From Clostridiaceae bacterium Marseille-Q4143 (lineage in GTDB: Bacteria > Bacillota > Clostridia > Lachnospirales > Lachnospiraceae): a stretch of DNA of 64,000 nt. The notes under the pieces are model-generated. The model saw only the letters and a list, made by a program, of their open reading frames with translations. It was not told where the DNA came from and did no database searches. The stretch is from positions 248,001-312,000 of the forward strand of contig CP073693.1 in NCBI GenBank assembly GCA_018228645.1. The letters are read 5' to 3'. Of this stretch, positions 35,431 to 47,745 are shown piece after piece. The position numbers were made by a program, and so were the translations under genes. Numbering within the stretch: position 1 is the stretch's first letter; each line of letters starts with the position of its first letter.

Positions 35431-36609
35431 TTACAGATCTTCCAGATTTTCTTTTAATTTATCCATAAAGCCTTTTTTCTTCGGCTTTGCTCCGCTCTCG
35501 GTTTTCTGATTCAGCGTATTTCCGTTCTCACGGTCATATTCTTTCAGAGCCTCTTTTGCCCCATGGCTTAAGGTAGTCGGGACTTCTACAACCAGTGTTA
35601 CATAGTGATCACCGCGGACACTTTTGTTTCGGAGAGAAGGCATACCTTTTCCACGAAGACGTACTCTCGTATCCGTCTGAGTTCCCGGTTTCACATCATA
35701 TTCAACTTCGCCGTCCACTGTCTTGATACGGATCGTTCCTCCCAATGCTGCAACCGGGAAACTGATCGGTACTGTGGAGAAGATATCAATATCCTGTCTC
35801 TGGAAAATCGGATGTCTGGATACAACCACTTCTACCAACAGGTCTCCCCGCGGACCGCCGTTGGTACCAGGCTCTCCCTTTCCTCTGATACGGATACTCT
35901 GTCCATTGTCGATACCTGCCGGGATCGTGACAGCAATCTTCTTCTTGCTTGCCGTATAACCGGTTCCGTAGCAGTTCGGGCACTTGTCTTTGATAATCTT
36001 ACCGGTTCCGTTACAGTCCGGACACGGACGTACATTCTGCACCATGCCAAAGAGAGACTGCTGAGTATAAACCACCTGGCCCTTTCCTCCGCATTTCGGG
36101 CAAGTCTGCGGTGTAGTACCCGGTTTTGCTCCGGTACCATGACAGGTCTCACACTCATCTTTTAAGGTAAGCTCCAGTTCTTTATCACAACCTGTAACAG
36201 ACTCTTCAAACGTAATTCTTACACTTGCCCGTAAGTCCGCACCTCTCATGGGACCATTGCTGTTTCTTCTGCTTCTTCCGCCACCGAAAATATCACCAAA
36301 AATGTCACCGAAAATATCACCCATGTCAGCGCCATTAAAATCAAAGCCGCCAAAACCACCAGCTCCGCCGCCTCCCTGCTCAAAGGCTGCGTGTCCAAAT
36401 TGATCGTACTTTCTTCTCTTGTCTGCATCACTTAATACGGCATATGCCTCGGAAGCCTCTTTGAATTTCTGCTCTGCTTCTTTATCTCCCGGATTCATAT
36501 CCGGATGATATTTCTTTGCCAGTTTTCGATATGCACTCTTGATGGCTGCGTCATCCGCATTCCGGTCTACGCCAAGAACCTCATAATAATCTCTCTTCGT
36601 CTCTGCCAT
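35431..36609 (-). CDS. dnaJ: Chaperone DnaJ
   Basis: Hsp40 co-chaperone of 392 residues. The J domain (5-70) has HPD in [11 protein letters not shown]; a Gly/Phe-rich region (about 75-120) follows; then four zinc-binding CxxCxGxG repeats ([32 protein letters not shown]), and the C-terminal substrate domain. It stimulates DnaK ATP hydrolysis. It lies 111 bp downstream of dnaK with a terminator in between, so its level is probably lower than dnaK unless it has an added promoter. Confidence 0.98.
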   Translation of the reverse strand: MAETKRDYYEVLGVDRNADDAAIKSAYRKLAKKYHPDMNPGDKEAEQKFKEASEAYAVLSDADKRRKYDQFGHAAFEQGGGGAGGFGGFDFNGADMGDIFGDIFGDIFGGGRSRRNSNGPMRGADLRASVRITFEESVTGCDKELELTLKDECETCHGTGAKPGTTPQTCPKCGGKGQVVYTQQSLFGMVQNVRPCPDCNGTGKIIKDKCPNCYGTGYTASKKKIAVTIPAGIDNGQSIRIRGKGEPGTNGGPRGDLLVEVVVSRHPIFQRQDIDIFSTVPISFPVAALGGTIRIKTVDGEVEYDVKPGTQTDTRVRLRGKGMPSLRNKSVRGDHYVTLVVEVPTTLSHGAKEALKEYDRENGNTLNQKTESGAKPKKKGFMDKLKENLEDL

Positions 36610-36657
36610 AACTTTTCCCTTTCGAATTGCTGTGAGCTGAAATTCATCTGCACACGC

Positions 36658-36691
36658 AAAAAACAGTGGGGAGTTTATCGCTCCCCCACTG
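36658..36691 (-). terminator. Terminator between dnaK and dnaJ
   Basis: Minus strand: CAGTGGGG pairs with CCCCACTG (36664-36691), with a T6 run at 36658-36663. It would stop or reduce read-through from dnaK into dnaJ. Confidence 0.75.
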
Positions 36692-36720
36692 CTTTATTTT
36701 TATTTTCATCCTGTTCCGGA

Positions 36721-39242
<2,522 letters not shown>

Positions 39243-39257
39243 CGTTGTTCCGCCTTT

Positions 39258-40280
39258 CTATTTATGAAAAACATCATCCAGCTGATCCATCATGGCTTTC
39301 AGCTTACCCATAACGTTCTCGTAATCCATTCTCTTGGGACCAATGATTCCAATGGTACCCTGAAGTCCTTCGCCCAGTTCGTAGGTTGCAGTGACAACAC
39401 TGCAGTCCTTCATGGATTTTACCGGTGTCTCATTACCGATATATACCTGAATACCTTTTTCGTCTTTGTTCAGTGTGTCTGTAACCAGATCTACCAGGTT
39501 CTGCTTCTCCTCCAGTGTCTGTATCAGTTCACTGGCCTTTCCGTTCTCACTTAATTCCGGATAACGGAAAATGTTTGTGGCCCCGCCGGTGTAGATCTCC
39601 ATTCCCTCATCGGAATGAATCGCTTCGGCGACTGCATCCACCACATCACTGACGATGTTGCTGTGAATACCGGCCTGTTCTTTCATGCTGGAAATCATCT
39701 GAAGATTGATTTCCTGAATGGTCTTTCCATTCAGCATGGTATTCAGCAGGATATTAAGCTTCAGAATACTTTCATCACTCAGTTTCTCACAGACCGGTAA
39801 GAGTTTGTTGCGGATCACATTTCCTTCCGCTACAATCACCGCCAGGATCTGATTGGCATCCACACGGGACAACTGAATGAATTTCAGTTTGTTCTGATGA
39901 TACTGTGGAGTGGAAACCATCGTGGCATAATTGGTATCATTTGCCAGAATCTTTACCACCTGCTTCAGCACACTTTCCAGCCGGTCGGTACGCTGAACCA
40001 TCAGTTCCTGAAGTTCCGTCACTTCCCGGTCTTTTTCCTGCATCAGGTAATCCACATACAGCCGGTATCCTTTATCGGAAGGAATTCTTCCGGCGGAAGT
40101 GTGGGGTTGAATGATGTAACCCATCTCTTCCAGATCCGACATTTCATTGCGGATGGTAGCAGAGGAAAGCTTCAGGTCCGGATCCTTCGATATGGTTCTC
40201 GATCCTACCGGTTCTCCGGTCTCCATGTAATTCTGGATAATCACTTTTAAAATCTTTTTCTTTCTTTCATCCAGTTCCAT
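39258..40280 (-). CDS. hrcA: Heat-inducible transcription repressor HrcA
   Basis: A 340-residue repressor that binds CIRCE. The N-terminal helix-turn-helix is in MELDERKKKILKVIIQNYMETGEPVGSRTIS and SSATIRNEMSDLEEMGYIIQPHTSAGRIPSDKGYR; the C-terminal HrcA domain ends with IGIIGPKRMDYENVMGKL. ATG at 40280 follows an AAAGGAG site. The longer frame to 40319 crosses the CIRCE element and was rejected. GroEL is the known co-factor that keeps HrcA folded; it is not encoded here. Confidence 0.97.
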   Translation of the reverse strand: MELDERKKKILKVIIQNYMETGEPVGSRTISKDPDLKLSSATIRNEMSDLEEMGYIIQPHTSAGRIPSDKGYRLYVDYLMQEKDREVTELQELMVQRTDRLESVLKQVVKILANDTNYATMVSTPQYHQNKLKFIQLSRVDANQILAVIVAEGNVIRNKLLPVCEKLSDESILKLNILLNTMLNGKTIQEINLQMISSMKEQAGIHSNIVSDVVDAVAEAIHSDEGMEIYTGGATNIFRYPELSENGKASELIQTLEEKQNLVDLVTDTLNKDEKGIQVYIGNETPVKSMKDCSVVTATYELGEGLQGTIGIIGPKRMDYENVMGKLKAMMDQLDDVFHK

Positions 40281-40305
40281 GGTACTCTCTCCTTTCTTCT
40301 GCCTG

Positions 40306-40332
40306 TTAGCACTCAACATTTAAGAGTGCTAA
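40306..40332. promoter_or_regulatory. CIRCE element
   Basis: Perfect TTAGCACTC-N9-GAGTGCTAA, 25 bp before the hrcA start. Operator of HrcA. Confidence 0.97.
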
Positions 40333-40347
40333 CATTTCCTGTAACTT

Positions 40348-40377
40348 AAGATAGCACCACCTATAGTGCTTTGTCAA
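40348..40377 (-). promoter_or_regulatory. Promoter of the hrcA-grpE-dnaK operon
   Basis: Minus-strand TTGACA (40372-40377) and TATCTT (40348-40353) with an 18-bp spacer, or CTATCT with 17 bp; CIRCE follows immediately downstream. Confidence 0.7.
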
Positions 40378-40415
40378 GTGTATTTTCTATTTTTTTGTGG
40401 AGATTTTGTGAACAC

Positions 40416-40455
40416 AAAAAAACCATGTAGAAAACTGAATCATCCACATGGTTTC
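40416..40455 (-). terminator. Intrinsic terminator of the TPR lipoprotein gene
   Basis: Minus strand: AAACCATGTGGAT pairs with the CTACATGGTTT arm across a loop of about 15 nt, followed by a T run. Confidence 0.7.
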
Positions 40456-40460
40456 CGTAT

Positions 40461-41381
40461 TTATTCTTCTGTATTTTCTTCTGCTGTTTCTTCCTCTGTG
40501 TCCTCACCAGACTGTCCGTCTTCAGATCGTGTCTTCAGAAAGGTATATTCTCTCTGCGCATCTCCATCATCCGGATAGCTTTCCAGATAGGTTTCCATTT
40601 TCTGAAGAGCAGTTGTAAAATCCCCTTTATATTCATACACTGCGATCTCCGATGCCAGCAGTTTCTGCAGGCATCCGCCGTTTCCCATGGAAATACCGGC
40701 TTCCAGTGTTGATGCAGCTCCATCGTAATCCTGATTATCAAGCTGCCAGGAGGCTACTTTTTCATAGGCATCCTGATGTTTCACATTCCCGCTGTCCAGA
40801 TAATTCTGATAAAGGGTTATGGCATATTCCGGATTTCCCATCTCATTGTAAAGCTGTGCCTGCCAGTAGATTCCTTCCGTATTTCCCTCTTTTACTACAG
40901 TTTCCAAATAGGACTTTGCATTGGTATAATCTTCCATATAATAAGAGAGTCTTCCCAGCATAATTTTATCTTTCTTCGAAGTCATCCCCATGGCACTGGC
41001 GAAATCCGCATTGGCAGCTTCCCTGTTCTCTGCTGCCCGATAAAGAAGTCCTCTGGTCAGATATATTTCCTGGCTTTTCTTTACATCCAGAACTGCACTG
41101 CAGACAGCGATGGCATCCTCCGTATTTCCTTCTGCATACAGTGCCGATGCTTTATAGGCTGCAATGTCCATCTCCAGGTTTCCCACATACATATCGGAAA
41201 GTCCCAATGCTTCATCATAGGAAGCAACTGCCGCTTCATAGTCTCCTTCTTTTGCCTGTTCCATACCCTGGGAGCGAAGCGTCATCTGCTGCTCCTGTAC
41301 AGCCTTGCTGTTTCCACAGCCCGCCATCAGAATCATGCAGAACATAGCAGCCATAACTGCAGTTATTCGATGCTTTCTCAT
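40461..41381 (-). CDS. TPR-repeat lipoprotein
   Basis: A 306-residue exported protein. The start MRKHRITAVMAAMFCMILMAGCGN is a lipoprotein signal with lipobox MAGC (Cys about residue 22). Tetratricopeptide repeats fill most of the rest (GMEQAKEGDYEAAVASYDEALG, YAEGNTEDAIAVCSAVLD, YNEMGNPEYAITLYQNYLDSG, LDNQDYDGAASTLEAGIS), followed by an acidic tail. It probably acts as a protein-interaction scaffold on the outer face of the membrane. The ATG overlaps the stop of the upstream glycosyltransferase gene by 4 bp, so a role linked to surface glycan assembly is plausible but unproven. Confidence 0.85.
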   Translation of the reverse strand: MRKHRITAVMAAMFCMILMAGCGNSKAVQEQQMTLRSQGMEQAKEGDYEAAVASYDEALGLSDMYVGNLEMDIAAYKASALYAEGNTEDAIAVCSAVLDVKKSQEIYLTRGLLYRAAENREAANADFASAMGMTSKKDKIMLGRLSYYMEDYTNAKSYLETVVKEGNTEGIYWQAQLYNEMGNPEYAITLYQNYLDSGNVKHQDAYEKVASWQLDNQDYDGAASTLEAGISMGNGGCLQKLLASEIAVYEYKGDFTTALQKMETYLESYPDDGDAQREYTFLKTRSEDGQSGEDTEEETAEENTEE

Positions 41382-42307
41382 AGGTTTTCCTCCTTCTCCC
41401 AGAATTTCCGATTCATGGTGCATGCCAGAATCACTTTTTCCGGAAGCCGCTCATATCGCTGTCCCAGCTTATAACCCAGAAGCTTCCCGGCACTCTGTGT
41501 CACCACCTGAATCATCAGCCACGGTTTTCCGATCCTGATACAATAGGAAAGACTTTTCTTTACAAGACGGATTCCCTCAGATTCTGACCGAATACCGCCA
41601 AAAATCTCCGGATGCATGGTCTGGGATACCGCCAGATCAAAATTCCGGTGGAACTGTTCCAGGGCACTGTAATTATGAGAATGCACCACCTGCGCATCTG
41701 CGCAGTAAGCGATCTTTCCGCCTTTTTTCACAATAGTTCCCGCATAGATCATATCCTCATTAAAAATGGTCCTTTTCACAAATCCGCCCAGTTCCAGATA
41801 TTTGTCCCGCCTCCATGCCGCACACACATTGGAACAGAAAAAGGTCTTGATTCCAAGTATCGGAAGATCTTCTTTTCCCTTGATTCTGCTCTCCTCCGGA
41901 TAGTTAAAACTTCTTGTATATTTTTCCACTTCCCTGCAGTTCTCTTTTGGCAGCTGTCTTGCATAGGCAGCCCAGACTTCCGGATCATCAAAAGCCTTCA
42001 GAAGTGTCCCTGCCATATGTTCATCCGCCGGAATGGCATCCTGCGTCATGCAGATCACCACATCTGCGTCTGACATGCGGATTCCCTGATCTCTGGTTCC
42101 GCCATGGTCAAACTCCGCCCTGGTCACATGATGCACTTCCGCTTTCGGATGATCTTTCAGAATTTCTGCCGGAAAACAGGCCTCCTCCGTATTCATCAGT
42201 ATGATTCTGTTTACCGGATAGTCCTGCGCTTCCAGAAGGGAGAGCAGCTGTTCCAGCTCTTTGCCCGGATGATATACCGGGATCAGTACGTCTGCCGTTC
42301 TTTTCAT
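41378..42307 (-). CDS. Glycosyltransferase family 2, rhamnosyltransferase-like
   Basis: A 309-residue GT-A enzyme. It starts VLIPVYHPGKELEQLLSLL, has the nucleotide-sugar acidic motif in MTQDAIPAD and acceptor-side residues in FNEDMIYAGTIVKKG. The FDHGGTRDQGIRMS segment and CSNVCAAWRRD are typical of dTDP-rhamnosyl transferases of the WbbL/RfbF type. A C-terminal hydrophobic amphipathic part (about 250-300) may contact the membrane. It is separated from the LCP gene by a terminator, so it depends on read-through or an unseen promoter, and is coupled to the TPR lipoprotein. Confidence 0.82.
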   Translation of the reverse strand: MKRTADVLIPVYHPGKELEQLLSLLEAQDYPVNRIILMNTEEACFPAEILKDHPKAEVHHVTRAEFDHGGTRDQGIRMSDADVVICMTQDAIPADEHMAGTLLKAFDDPEVWAAYARQLPKENCREVEKYTRSFNYPEESRIKGKEDLPILGIKTFFCSNVCAAWRRDKYLELGGFVKRTIFNEDMIYAGTIVKKGGKIAYCADAQVVHSHNYSALEQFHRNFDLAVSQTMHPEIFGGIRSESEGIRLVKKSLSYCIRIGKPWLMIQVVTQSAGKLLGYKLGQRYERLPEKVILACTMNRKFWEKEENL

Positions 42308-42333
42308 TTACCTGTCTCTTACTTTCTTTCTGA

Positions 42334-42366
42334 TAAAAAAAGCGAGGAAGTATTTTCTTCCTCGCC
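42334..42366 (-). terminator. Terminator after the LCP gene
   Basis: Minus strand: GCGAGGAAG (complement of 42357-42365) pairs with CTTCCTCGC (complement of 42342-42350) across a 6-nt loop, then a T7-8 run. Confidence 0.8.
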
Positions 42367-42378
42367 TGATGTCTGAAA

Positions 42379-43515
42379 TCAATATCCGGTCTCTGTTGTA
42401 ATCTGGCTGGAGATTGCTTTTACTTCATCTGACGGCTGATAATCCGTTGTACCGAACAGATACTCATGAAGCTGTTTTACATTTTCTTCCAGATTTACCG
42501 GAATTACACAGGAGCCTTTGCCCTTTACAGTAGCAGCCGCCTTGTCAAACGGGAAACCGGTGGTATCCACGATATCGTAGGTCAGAAGCTGCGGAGCCAT
42601 TGCAAGAAGCTCATCGTTGGTATAATTGGTAGCTGCCAGCGGGAATACAGCATCGATAATATCATTTACCTGGCTGATATCCATGGTCTTTGCCTTGCTG
42701 ACAATCTGCATGATTACTTCTCGCTGACGCTCAGTACGCTTGAAGTCATCACCTGCAGTATAACGGATACGGCAGTAGGAAGTTGCCTGTACACCGTCCA
42801 GTGTCTGAAGTCCGGTCTTTGTCAACGGAGTAGTCTTCACGCCGGTAACCTCGGATGTCTCTACAATGTAGTTATTCAGATGCTCAATCTCAGCATCATC
42901 AACGTCAATGTCAATGCCGCCTAGGAGATCAATTGCCTTGGTCATTGCCGCAAAGTCCACACTGATATAATACTGGATATCCAGATCCAGGTTCTTATTC
43001 AGCATGCTCATGGCCTGCTGCGGACCACCTGCGGAATATGCACCATTACACTTGTTGAACTTTCCATTCGTCAAATCAAGATAGGTATCACGGTATACAC
43101 TGACCAGTTTTACTTCTTTGGTATCATTATTGATACTTGCAATAATGACGGTGTCACTTCTGTTTCCGCTTCCCAGCTGTCCTGCCTGACGGGTATCGAG
43201 GCCGAAAAGTGCCACCGTTGTATATCCCTTCATGGACTCCAGGGTAGATTCCTGAATTGTGTCATTCACTTCTACTTTTTCCGGGTCTACCTTCGGCTTC
43301 TGGAGCTTATCCAGCTTGCTTACTACCCAGAATCCAAGCACCAGAATCAGAATTACCGCGATCTCGATACCGAAGATCATCATGCGCTTTTTCTTTCTGG
43401 CCGCTTTTTTCTTAGCTCCCCCTCTGCTTCCTTTCGCTGACGCGGTCTTCGCAGAAGATGTCTTATGAGCCGTAGCTTTTTTCGAAGTCGTCTTTTTCAT
43501 CGTTTCTTTTGCCAT
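42379..43515 (-). CDS. LytR-CpsA-Psr (LCP) family glycan ligase
   Basis: A 378-residue membrane-anchored enzyme. A lysine-rich cytoplasmic tail (1-45) is followed by one transmembrane helix (about 46-65, IFGIEIAVILILVLGFWVV) and the LCP domain: TTVALFGLDTRQAGQLGSGNRSDTVIIASI, VSVYRDTYLDL with the Arg-Asp pair, and RIRYTAGDDFKRTERQREVI with the conserved arginines. LCP proteins attach undecaprenyl-linked glycopolymers to peptidoglycan. It is the last gene of the operon that begins with cotH, behind the priming phosphotransferase, fitting attachment of the polymer made here. The ATG is preceded by AAAGGATG. Confidence 0.92.
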   Translation of the reverse strand: MAKETMKKTTSKKATAHKTSSAKTASAKGSRGGAKKKAARKKKRMMIFGIEIAVILILVLGFWVVSKLDKLQKPKVDPEKVEVNDTIQESTLESMKGYTTVALFGLDTRQAGQLGSGNRSDTVIIASINNDTKEVKLVSVYRDTYLDLTNGKFNKCNGAYSAGGPQQAMSMLNKNLDLDIQYYISVDFAAMTKAIDLLGGIDIDVDDAEIEHLNNYIVETSEVTGVKTTPLTKTGLQTLDGVQATSYCRIRYTAGDDFKRTERQREVIMQIVSKAKTMDISQVNDIIDAVFPLAATNYTNDELLAMAPQLLTYDIVDTTGFPFDKAAATVKGKGSCVIPVNLEENVKQLHEYLFGTTDYQPSDEVKAISSQITTETGY

Positions 43516-43536
43516 AGTTCATCCTTTCTACGCCTG

Positions 43537-44946
43537 TTAATAAGCATTCTTATTTACAAAGCCCTTGAAAAACGTAAGAAACAGAATTTTAAAATCCAGT
43601 CCCATAGTCCAGTTCTCAATGTAATACAGGTCGTATTCAATACGCTTTTTAATAGATGTATCCCCGCGGAAACCATTCACCTGCGCCCATCCGGTGAGTC
43701 CTGGGCGAACCTGATGTTTGATCATATAACGAGGAATCTCTTCACGGAATTTTTCCACGAAGAAGGGCCGTTCCGGTCTTGGACCTACAAGGCTCATGTC
43801 ACCTTTCAGAATGTTGAACAGCTGCGGAAGCTCATCGATGCTGGTCCTCCGGATTACTTTGCCCACTGCTGTTACGCGGGGATCATTTCGCACGGTCCAG
43901 GCTTTCTTTTCGCTTTTCTCAGACTGCACTTCCATAGATCGGAACTTATACATCTGAAATGTCTGGTTATGGAGTCCTACTCGCTCCTGTTTATATATCA
44001 ACGGTCCTTTGGATGTTGTCTTTACCAAAATGGCCGTAACCAGCATCACTGGTGAAAAAAGGATAATGGCAACAACTGCGCCCACAATATCCACTGTCCG
44101 CTTGCAGACCATGTTAAACGTATTGGTCAGCGGCACATGTCTGATATTCACTACCGGAAGCCCCAGAAGATCTTCTGTATAGGGTCTCGTCGGTATAATA
44201 TCATTATAGTCCGGAACGAATTTTGTATGCACGCCGGACTTCTCGCAGATCGCAACGATCCGCTTCAATTTATAGTATTCCCGGAGAGCAAGCGTAATCG
44301 CAATCTCATCCAGGCGGTTATTCTCCAGAATCTGTTCCAGTTCTTCCGTTGTTCCGAGGACCGGCACATTTTTGTAAGTATATCCCGTCTCTTTGTTATC
44401 ATCCAGAATTCCGCACACACGGTATCCCCACTGAGGATTCGCATAGATACGGTCGATGAATGCCTCTGCTGCACTGCTGTATCCTACAAAAATAATGTGG
44501 CGCAGGTTAAATCCGCTCTTTCGTATCTTTCTGAGACAGATACGAATCAGATTACGGACAAGAATCTCCATCACAATGTTGACTACACAGAAGTAGAACA
44601 GCATGGTTCTGGAATATTCATATGCATAGCCGTTATATTCCCTCAACAGGAAAAATACAGCCATGACAATCAGCAGTCCAAATGCATTGGCCTTGACAAT
44701 ATTACCAATCTCAAGCCTGCGGCCCTGTACTCTCTTTGCCGTATACATGTTAAATGCCAGATACAGCATCAGATACAGCGGTACAATTCCAGCCAGAGCC
44801 ACCATATAAAGGACAAACCCAAGTCCAGGTGGATCACGCAGAATTACAAACTTATAGACCCAGGCCAGAAAATATGACACGCAAATGACGGCGGCATCTA
44901 TTACAACATGAATCCGATTAAAATACCGTTGGTTATCCTTAATCAA
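43537..44946 (-). CDS. Undecaprenyl-phosphate sugar phosphotransferase (priming transferase)
   Basis: A 469-residue WbaP-type protein that puts the first sugar-1-phosphate on undecaprenyl phosphate. The N-terminal half has four to five hydrophobic segments (12-130) and a CoA-binding-like Rossmann domain ([17 protein letters not shown]); the C-terminal half is the catalytic domain with a membrane helix (about 275-295), [28 protein letters not shown], the [29 protein letters not shown] core and the final [12 protein letters not shown]. The start is a TTG at 44946 behind AGGTGAG; no nearer ATG is possible. Confidence 0.94.
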   Translation of the reverse strand: MIKDNQRYFNRIHVVIDAAVICVSYFLAWVYKFVILRDPPGLGFVLYMVALAGIVPLYLMLYLAFNMYTAKRVQGRRLEIGNIVKANAFGLLIVMAVFFLLREYNGYAYEYSRTMLFYFCVVNIVMEILVRNLIRICLRKIRKSGFNLRHIIFVGYSSAAEAFIDRIYANPQWGYRVCGILDDNKETGYTYKNVPVLGTTEELEQILENNRLDEIAITLALREYYKLKRIVAICEKSGVHTKFVPDYNDIIPTRPYTEDLLGLPVVNIRHVPLTNTFNMVCKRTVDIVGAVVAIILFSPVMLVTAILVKTTSKGPLIYKQERVGLHNQTFQMYKFRSMEVQSEKSEKKAWTVRNDPRVTAVGKVIRRTSIDELPQLFNILKGDMSLVGPRPERPFFVEKFREEIPRYMIKHQVRPGLTGWAQVNGFRGDTSIKKRIEYDLYYIENWTMGLDFKILFLTFFKGFVNKNAY

Positions 44947-44998
44947 ATTTTCTCACCTATAATTCCCCCTTCGCTGCATCCTGTCAGGAACATCCTGT

Positions 44999-45958
44999 CT
45001 ATTTCCCAAGCCGCAACAGATTTCGCAGTAATTCCAGCTCAATTGCCAGACAGCGAATCACATGCTGCTTTCCAAAAGATGTTCTTCTGTCCGGATTCGA
45101 TCTGCACAGCTGAATTCCCCTTGCGAGGCCTTCCCTGTAATCCCTGCCCAGACCTTTCTTCACGAAAAAAAGATACTTTATCAGAAAACCCGCCAATAAC
45201 AGCGGTGAATTCACTATAATCTGAATCAGCGGCATATTTTTGTAAATCAGGTAAAGATTGTTGCCCGCTGAGTGCACCACTTTAAAATGATTGTAGCGGG
45301 AACCGCTGGTGCCGCTTCCCACATGGTAAACCTTTGCTTCCGGTTCATACCAGTGATAATATCCCGCCAGTTTTGCCCGGTAGGACAAATCCATATCTTC
45401 CAGATAGGCAAAATGGGCTTCATCAAATCCACCAAGTCTTTCTGTCAGGCTCTTCCGGTATATTGCCGCTCCTGCACAGGAAGAAAAAATCTTCTGTCCA
45501 CTACGGTAATTCTCCACCGGACGTCCCTTGCCTCTGGCCATTCCCCAGCCAAGGACGCAGTAAAAATCTCCCGCATCATCCATTTTGCTGTGATCATGGT
45601 ACTGTATCATACATGCCTGACAGGAAAAACGCTTTCTGTCCTTCTTGATAGACGCAAGAAGCCGAAGTGCAAAATCCGGCTCGATCTCCGTGTCATTATT
45701 CAGAAGAATCACATATTCACTCCCGGCATACCGAAAACCTTCATTCACTGCCCGGCAGAAGCCATAATTCTTTTCCAGGCAGATCAGGCGGCAGGCAGGA
45801 AACTCTGTTCTGATATATTCCTGGCTCCCGTCAGTGGAACCGTTATCCACTATTAAAACCTCGGCCGATACTCCTTCCTGTTTTTCCACAGAACGAAGAC
45901 ATGCGCCAAGGTAGGCAATTCCATTATAATTCGGGATTACAATCGTTACATCCGGCAT
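44999..45958 (-). CDS. Glycosyltransferase family 2
   Basis: A 319-residue GT-A enzyme: VTIVIPNYNGIAYLGACLRSV, VDNGSTDGSQEYI, the nucleotide acidic motif in LLNNDTEIEPDF, then CAGAAIYRKSLTERLGGFDEAHFAYLEDMDLSYRAKLAGY with the ED acceptor motif. The HSAGNNLYLIYKNMP and RDYREGLARG segments are typical of rhamnosyltransferases in rhamnose-rich cell wall polysaccharide clusters. ATG follows AGAGGATAGG. Confidence 0.88.
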   Translation of the reverse strand: MPDVTIVIPNYNGIAYLGACLRSVEKQEGVSAEVLIVDNGSTDGSQEYIRTEFPACRLICLEKNYGFCRAVNEGFRYAGSEYVILLNNDTEIEPDFALRLLASIKKDRKRFSCQACMIQYHDHSKMDDAGDFYCVLGWGMARGKGRPVENYRSGQKIFSSCAGAAIYRKSLTERLGGFDEAHFAYLEDMDLSYRAKLAGYYHWYEPEAKVYHVGSGTSGSRYNHFKVVHSAGNNLYLIYKNMPLIQIIVNSPLLLAGFLIKYLFFVKKGLGRDYREGLARGIQLCRSNPDRRTSFGKQHVIRCLAIELELLRNLLRLGK

Positions 45959-45981
45959 ATCCTATCCTCTTTTTTCAGTGA

Positions 45982-47742
45982 TTATTCCCGGATTCGAAAA
46001 TCCGTATCATCCAAAGAAAGATTACAGTTGTAAAAGGCATCCGGTACTTCCAGAAGCTCTTTCCATTTTTTCATAAACTGTGCTGCCGGTCTTACTGCCA
46101 GTTTTCTCCCTCTTCGATGATCCTGAAGAATCAGGGCGATACCAGGCTCATAGATATTACTGTAACCCAGTTGTTCGAGTTTCAGACACAGATCCACATC
46201 TTTCATCCGGTCCTCTACGTCTTCTGAAAAGCCTCCGGCTTTCAGGAACAGTTCCCGCTTTACCATCATGGCTTTTCCGCTGACTGCGTGATAATTCTGC
46301 TGCAGAATCACTTTATGCAGATATCCGCTGTGTCCTGCTTTCAGTCCCTGGAACACATCTCCCACCATGCCGTGGAGTCCCAGAACTTTTGCACCATAAC
46401 AAAGTCTGTGGCTGCTGTCGTAGACACGTCCGCCGACTGCTCCGGCTTCCGGTCTCTGCGCATTTCCAAGAAACAGCTCCATATATCCTCTGGTGATCCG
46501 TCCGGTTTTCCCGTCCAGAAAGAGGAGATAATCGCTGTCAAGTTTTTCCGCCAGACTGGTAAATGTTACAAATTTATTACACGCACTAGTACAATATACT
46601 ACTTTTATTAAAGTTTGTCTATGTTCTTTTATAAAATTCAGAATTAATTTATTTTTTTTGGGGGCATCCAGAAGGATTAGGATTTCAACATTTCTATAAC
46701 TTTCCACCCTGGAAAGCGCCCTCGCAAAACGCCCCATTGACGACATGTCCGGTGGGTCAAGAACGACAATGCTGACTTTGGGATCTCCTTTTACGGGATA
46801 TTTAATCCGGTAAAATCCCGGATTATCCATACATTCAATGCGGGCATCCGTACCGGTTCTTTCAAAATGTTCTTCCAGCGCTTTTCTGCCTGCCTCATAG
46901 GCATAACTTTTACTGTCCGGATTACCTGCCGTAGATGCCTGATGGCATCTCCAGTGATAAAGCACCTGCGGAATATGTCCGATCTCACCTGCCAGCTCAC
47001 TGCAGCGCAGAATAAAGTCATAATCCTGCGCGCCGTCAAATGATTCCCGGTATCTTCCGGCTTTCTCAAGAAGCTTCTTTCCGACCACAAGGAAATGACA
47101 GATATAGTTGTTGCTTCTTAAAAGATCCAGGCTGAAATCCGGTTTGTAATGAGGATGAAAATAAGTCTTCGAGTCAAACGTCACCTTATCTTCATCTGTG
47201 TAAAGCATATCCGCATCCCGATGGTTCTGAAGAAAACGTACGATCTCAAACAGGGCATGTTTTTCCAGAAAATCATCATGATCCAGAAGTGCCACATAAT
47301 CACCTGATGCCAGATCAAGAGCCGCATTGGTATTTCCGGCAATCCCCAGATTTTCCGGAAGTTTCTCGTACCGGACTCTTGGATCCTTCTCTGCATAGGC
47401 TTTTAATATGCGCTCCGTATGGTCGTCATCTCCGCTTCCATCTGCAAGACACAGTTCCAGACTGGCGTAGGTCTGTCCCAGAACAGACTCCACCATCTCT
47501 CTTAAAAAAGCCTCTGGAGTGCGATAAACCGGCACTACAATACTGATCAGCGGTTCATAGGAAAACCGATGCTCCCGCTGCAGCTGCAGCTCACTTTCCA
47601 CAGGTCTTCCTGCAAACAGAAACTCCTGATAATTTTTCTCCAGACGATCCCTTTCCAGACGATCTCTTGCTTTCAGATACAGTTTTGACAGACCGTAGTT
47701 TTTCATATAATGATAACCACGTTTTGCGTAATCAGCTTTCAT
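45982..47742 (-). CDS. Two-domain glycosyltransferase, second domain degenerate
   Basis: A 586-residue protein with two GT2 modules. The first (about 65-300) is intact: ISIVVPVYRTPEAFLREMVESVLGQTY, LADGSGDDD, LLDHDDFLEKHAL and YDFILRC. The second (about 325-560) has the fold but has lost the usual acidic triad: where its paralogue has LLNNDTEV this one reads FLDGKTGR, although MKDVDLCLKLEQLGY remains. Part of this segment (around 46560-46680) is visibly more AT-rich than the surroundings. It probably transfers one sugar with its N-terminal module while the second plays a structural or acceptor-binding role. Close in layout to the 630-residue protein at 54114-56006. Confidence 0.87.
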   Translation of the reverse strand: MKADYAKRGYHYMKNYGLSKLYLKARDRLERDRLEKNYQEFLFAGRPVESELQLQREHRFSYEPLISIVVPVYRTPEAFLREMVESVLGQTYASLELCLADGSGDDDHTERILKAYAEKDPRVRYEKLPENLGIAGNTNAALDLASGDYVALLDHDDFLEKHALFEIVRFLQNHRDADMLYTDEDKVTFDSKTYFHPHYKPDFSLDLLRSNNYICHFLVVGKKLLEKAGRYRESFDGAQDYDFILRCSELAGEIGHIPQVLYHWRCHQASTAGNPDSKSYAYEAGRKALEEHFERTGTDARIECMDNPGFYRIKYPVKGDPKVSIVVLDPPDMSSMGRFARALSRVESYRNVEILILLDAPKKNKLILNFIKEHRQTLIKVVYCTSACNKFVTFTSLAEKLDSDYLLFLDGKTGRITRGYMELFLGNAQRPEAGAVGGRVYDSSHRLCYGAKVLGLHGMVGDVFQGLKAGHSGYLHKVILQQNYHAVSGKAMMVKRELFLKAGGFSEDVEDRMKDVDLCLKLEQLGYSNIYEPGIALILQDHRRGRKLAVRPAAQFMKKWKELLEVPDAFYNCNLSLDDTDFRIRE

Positions 47743-47745
47743 AAA

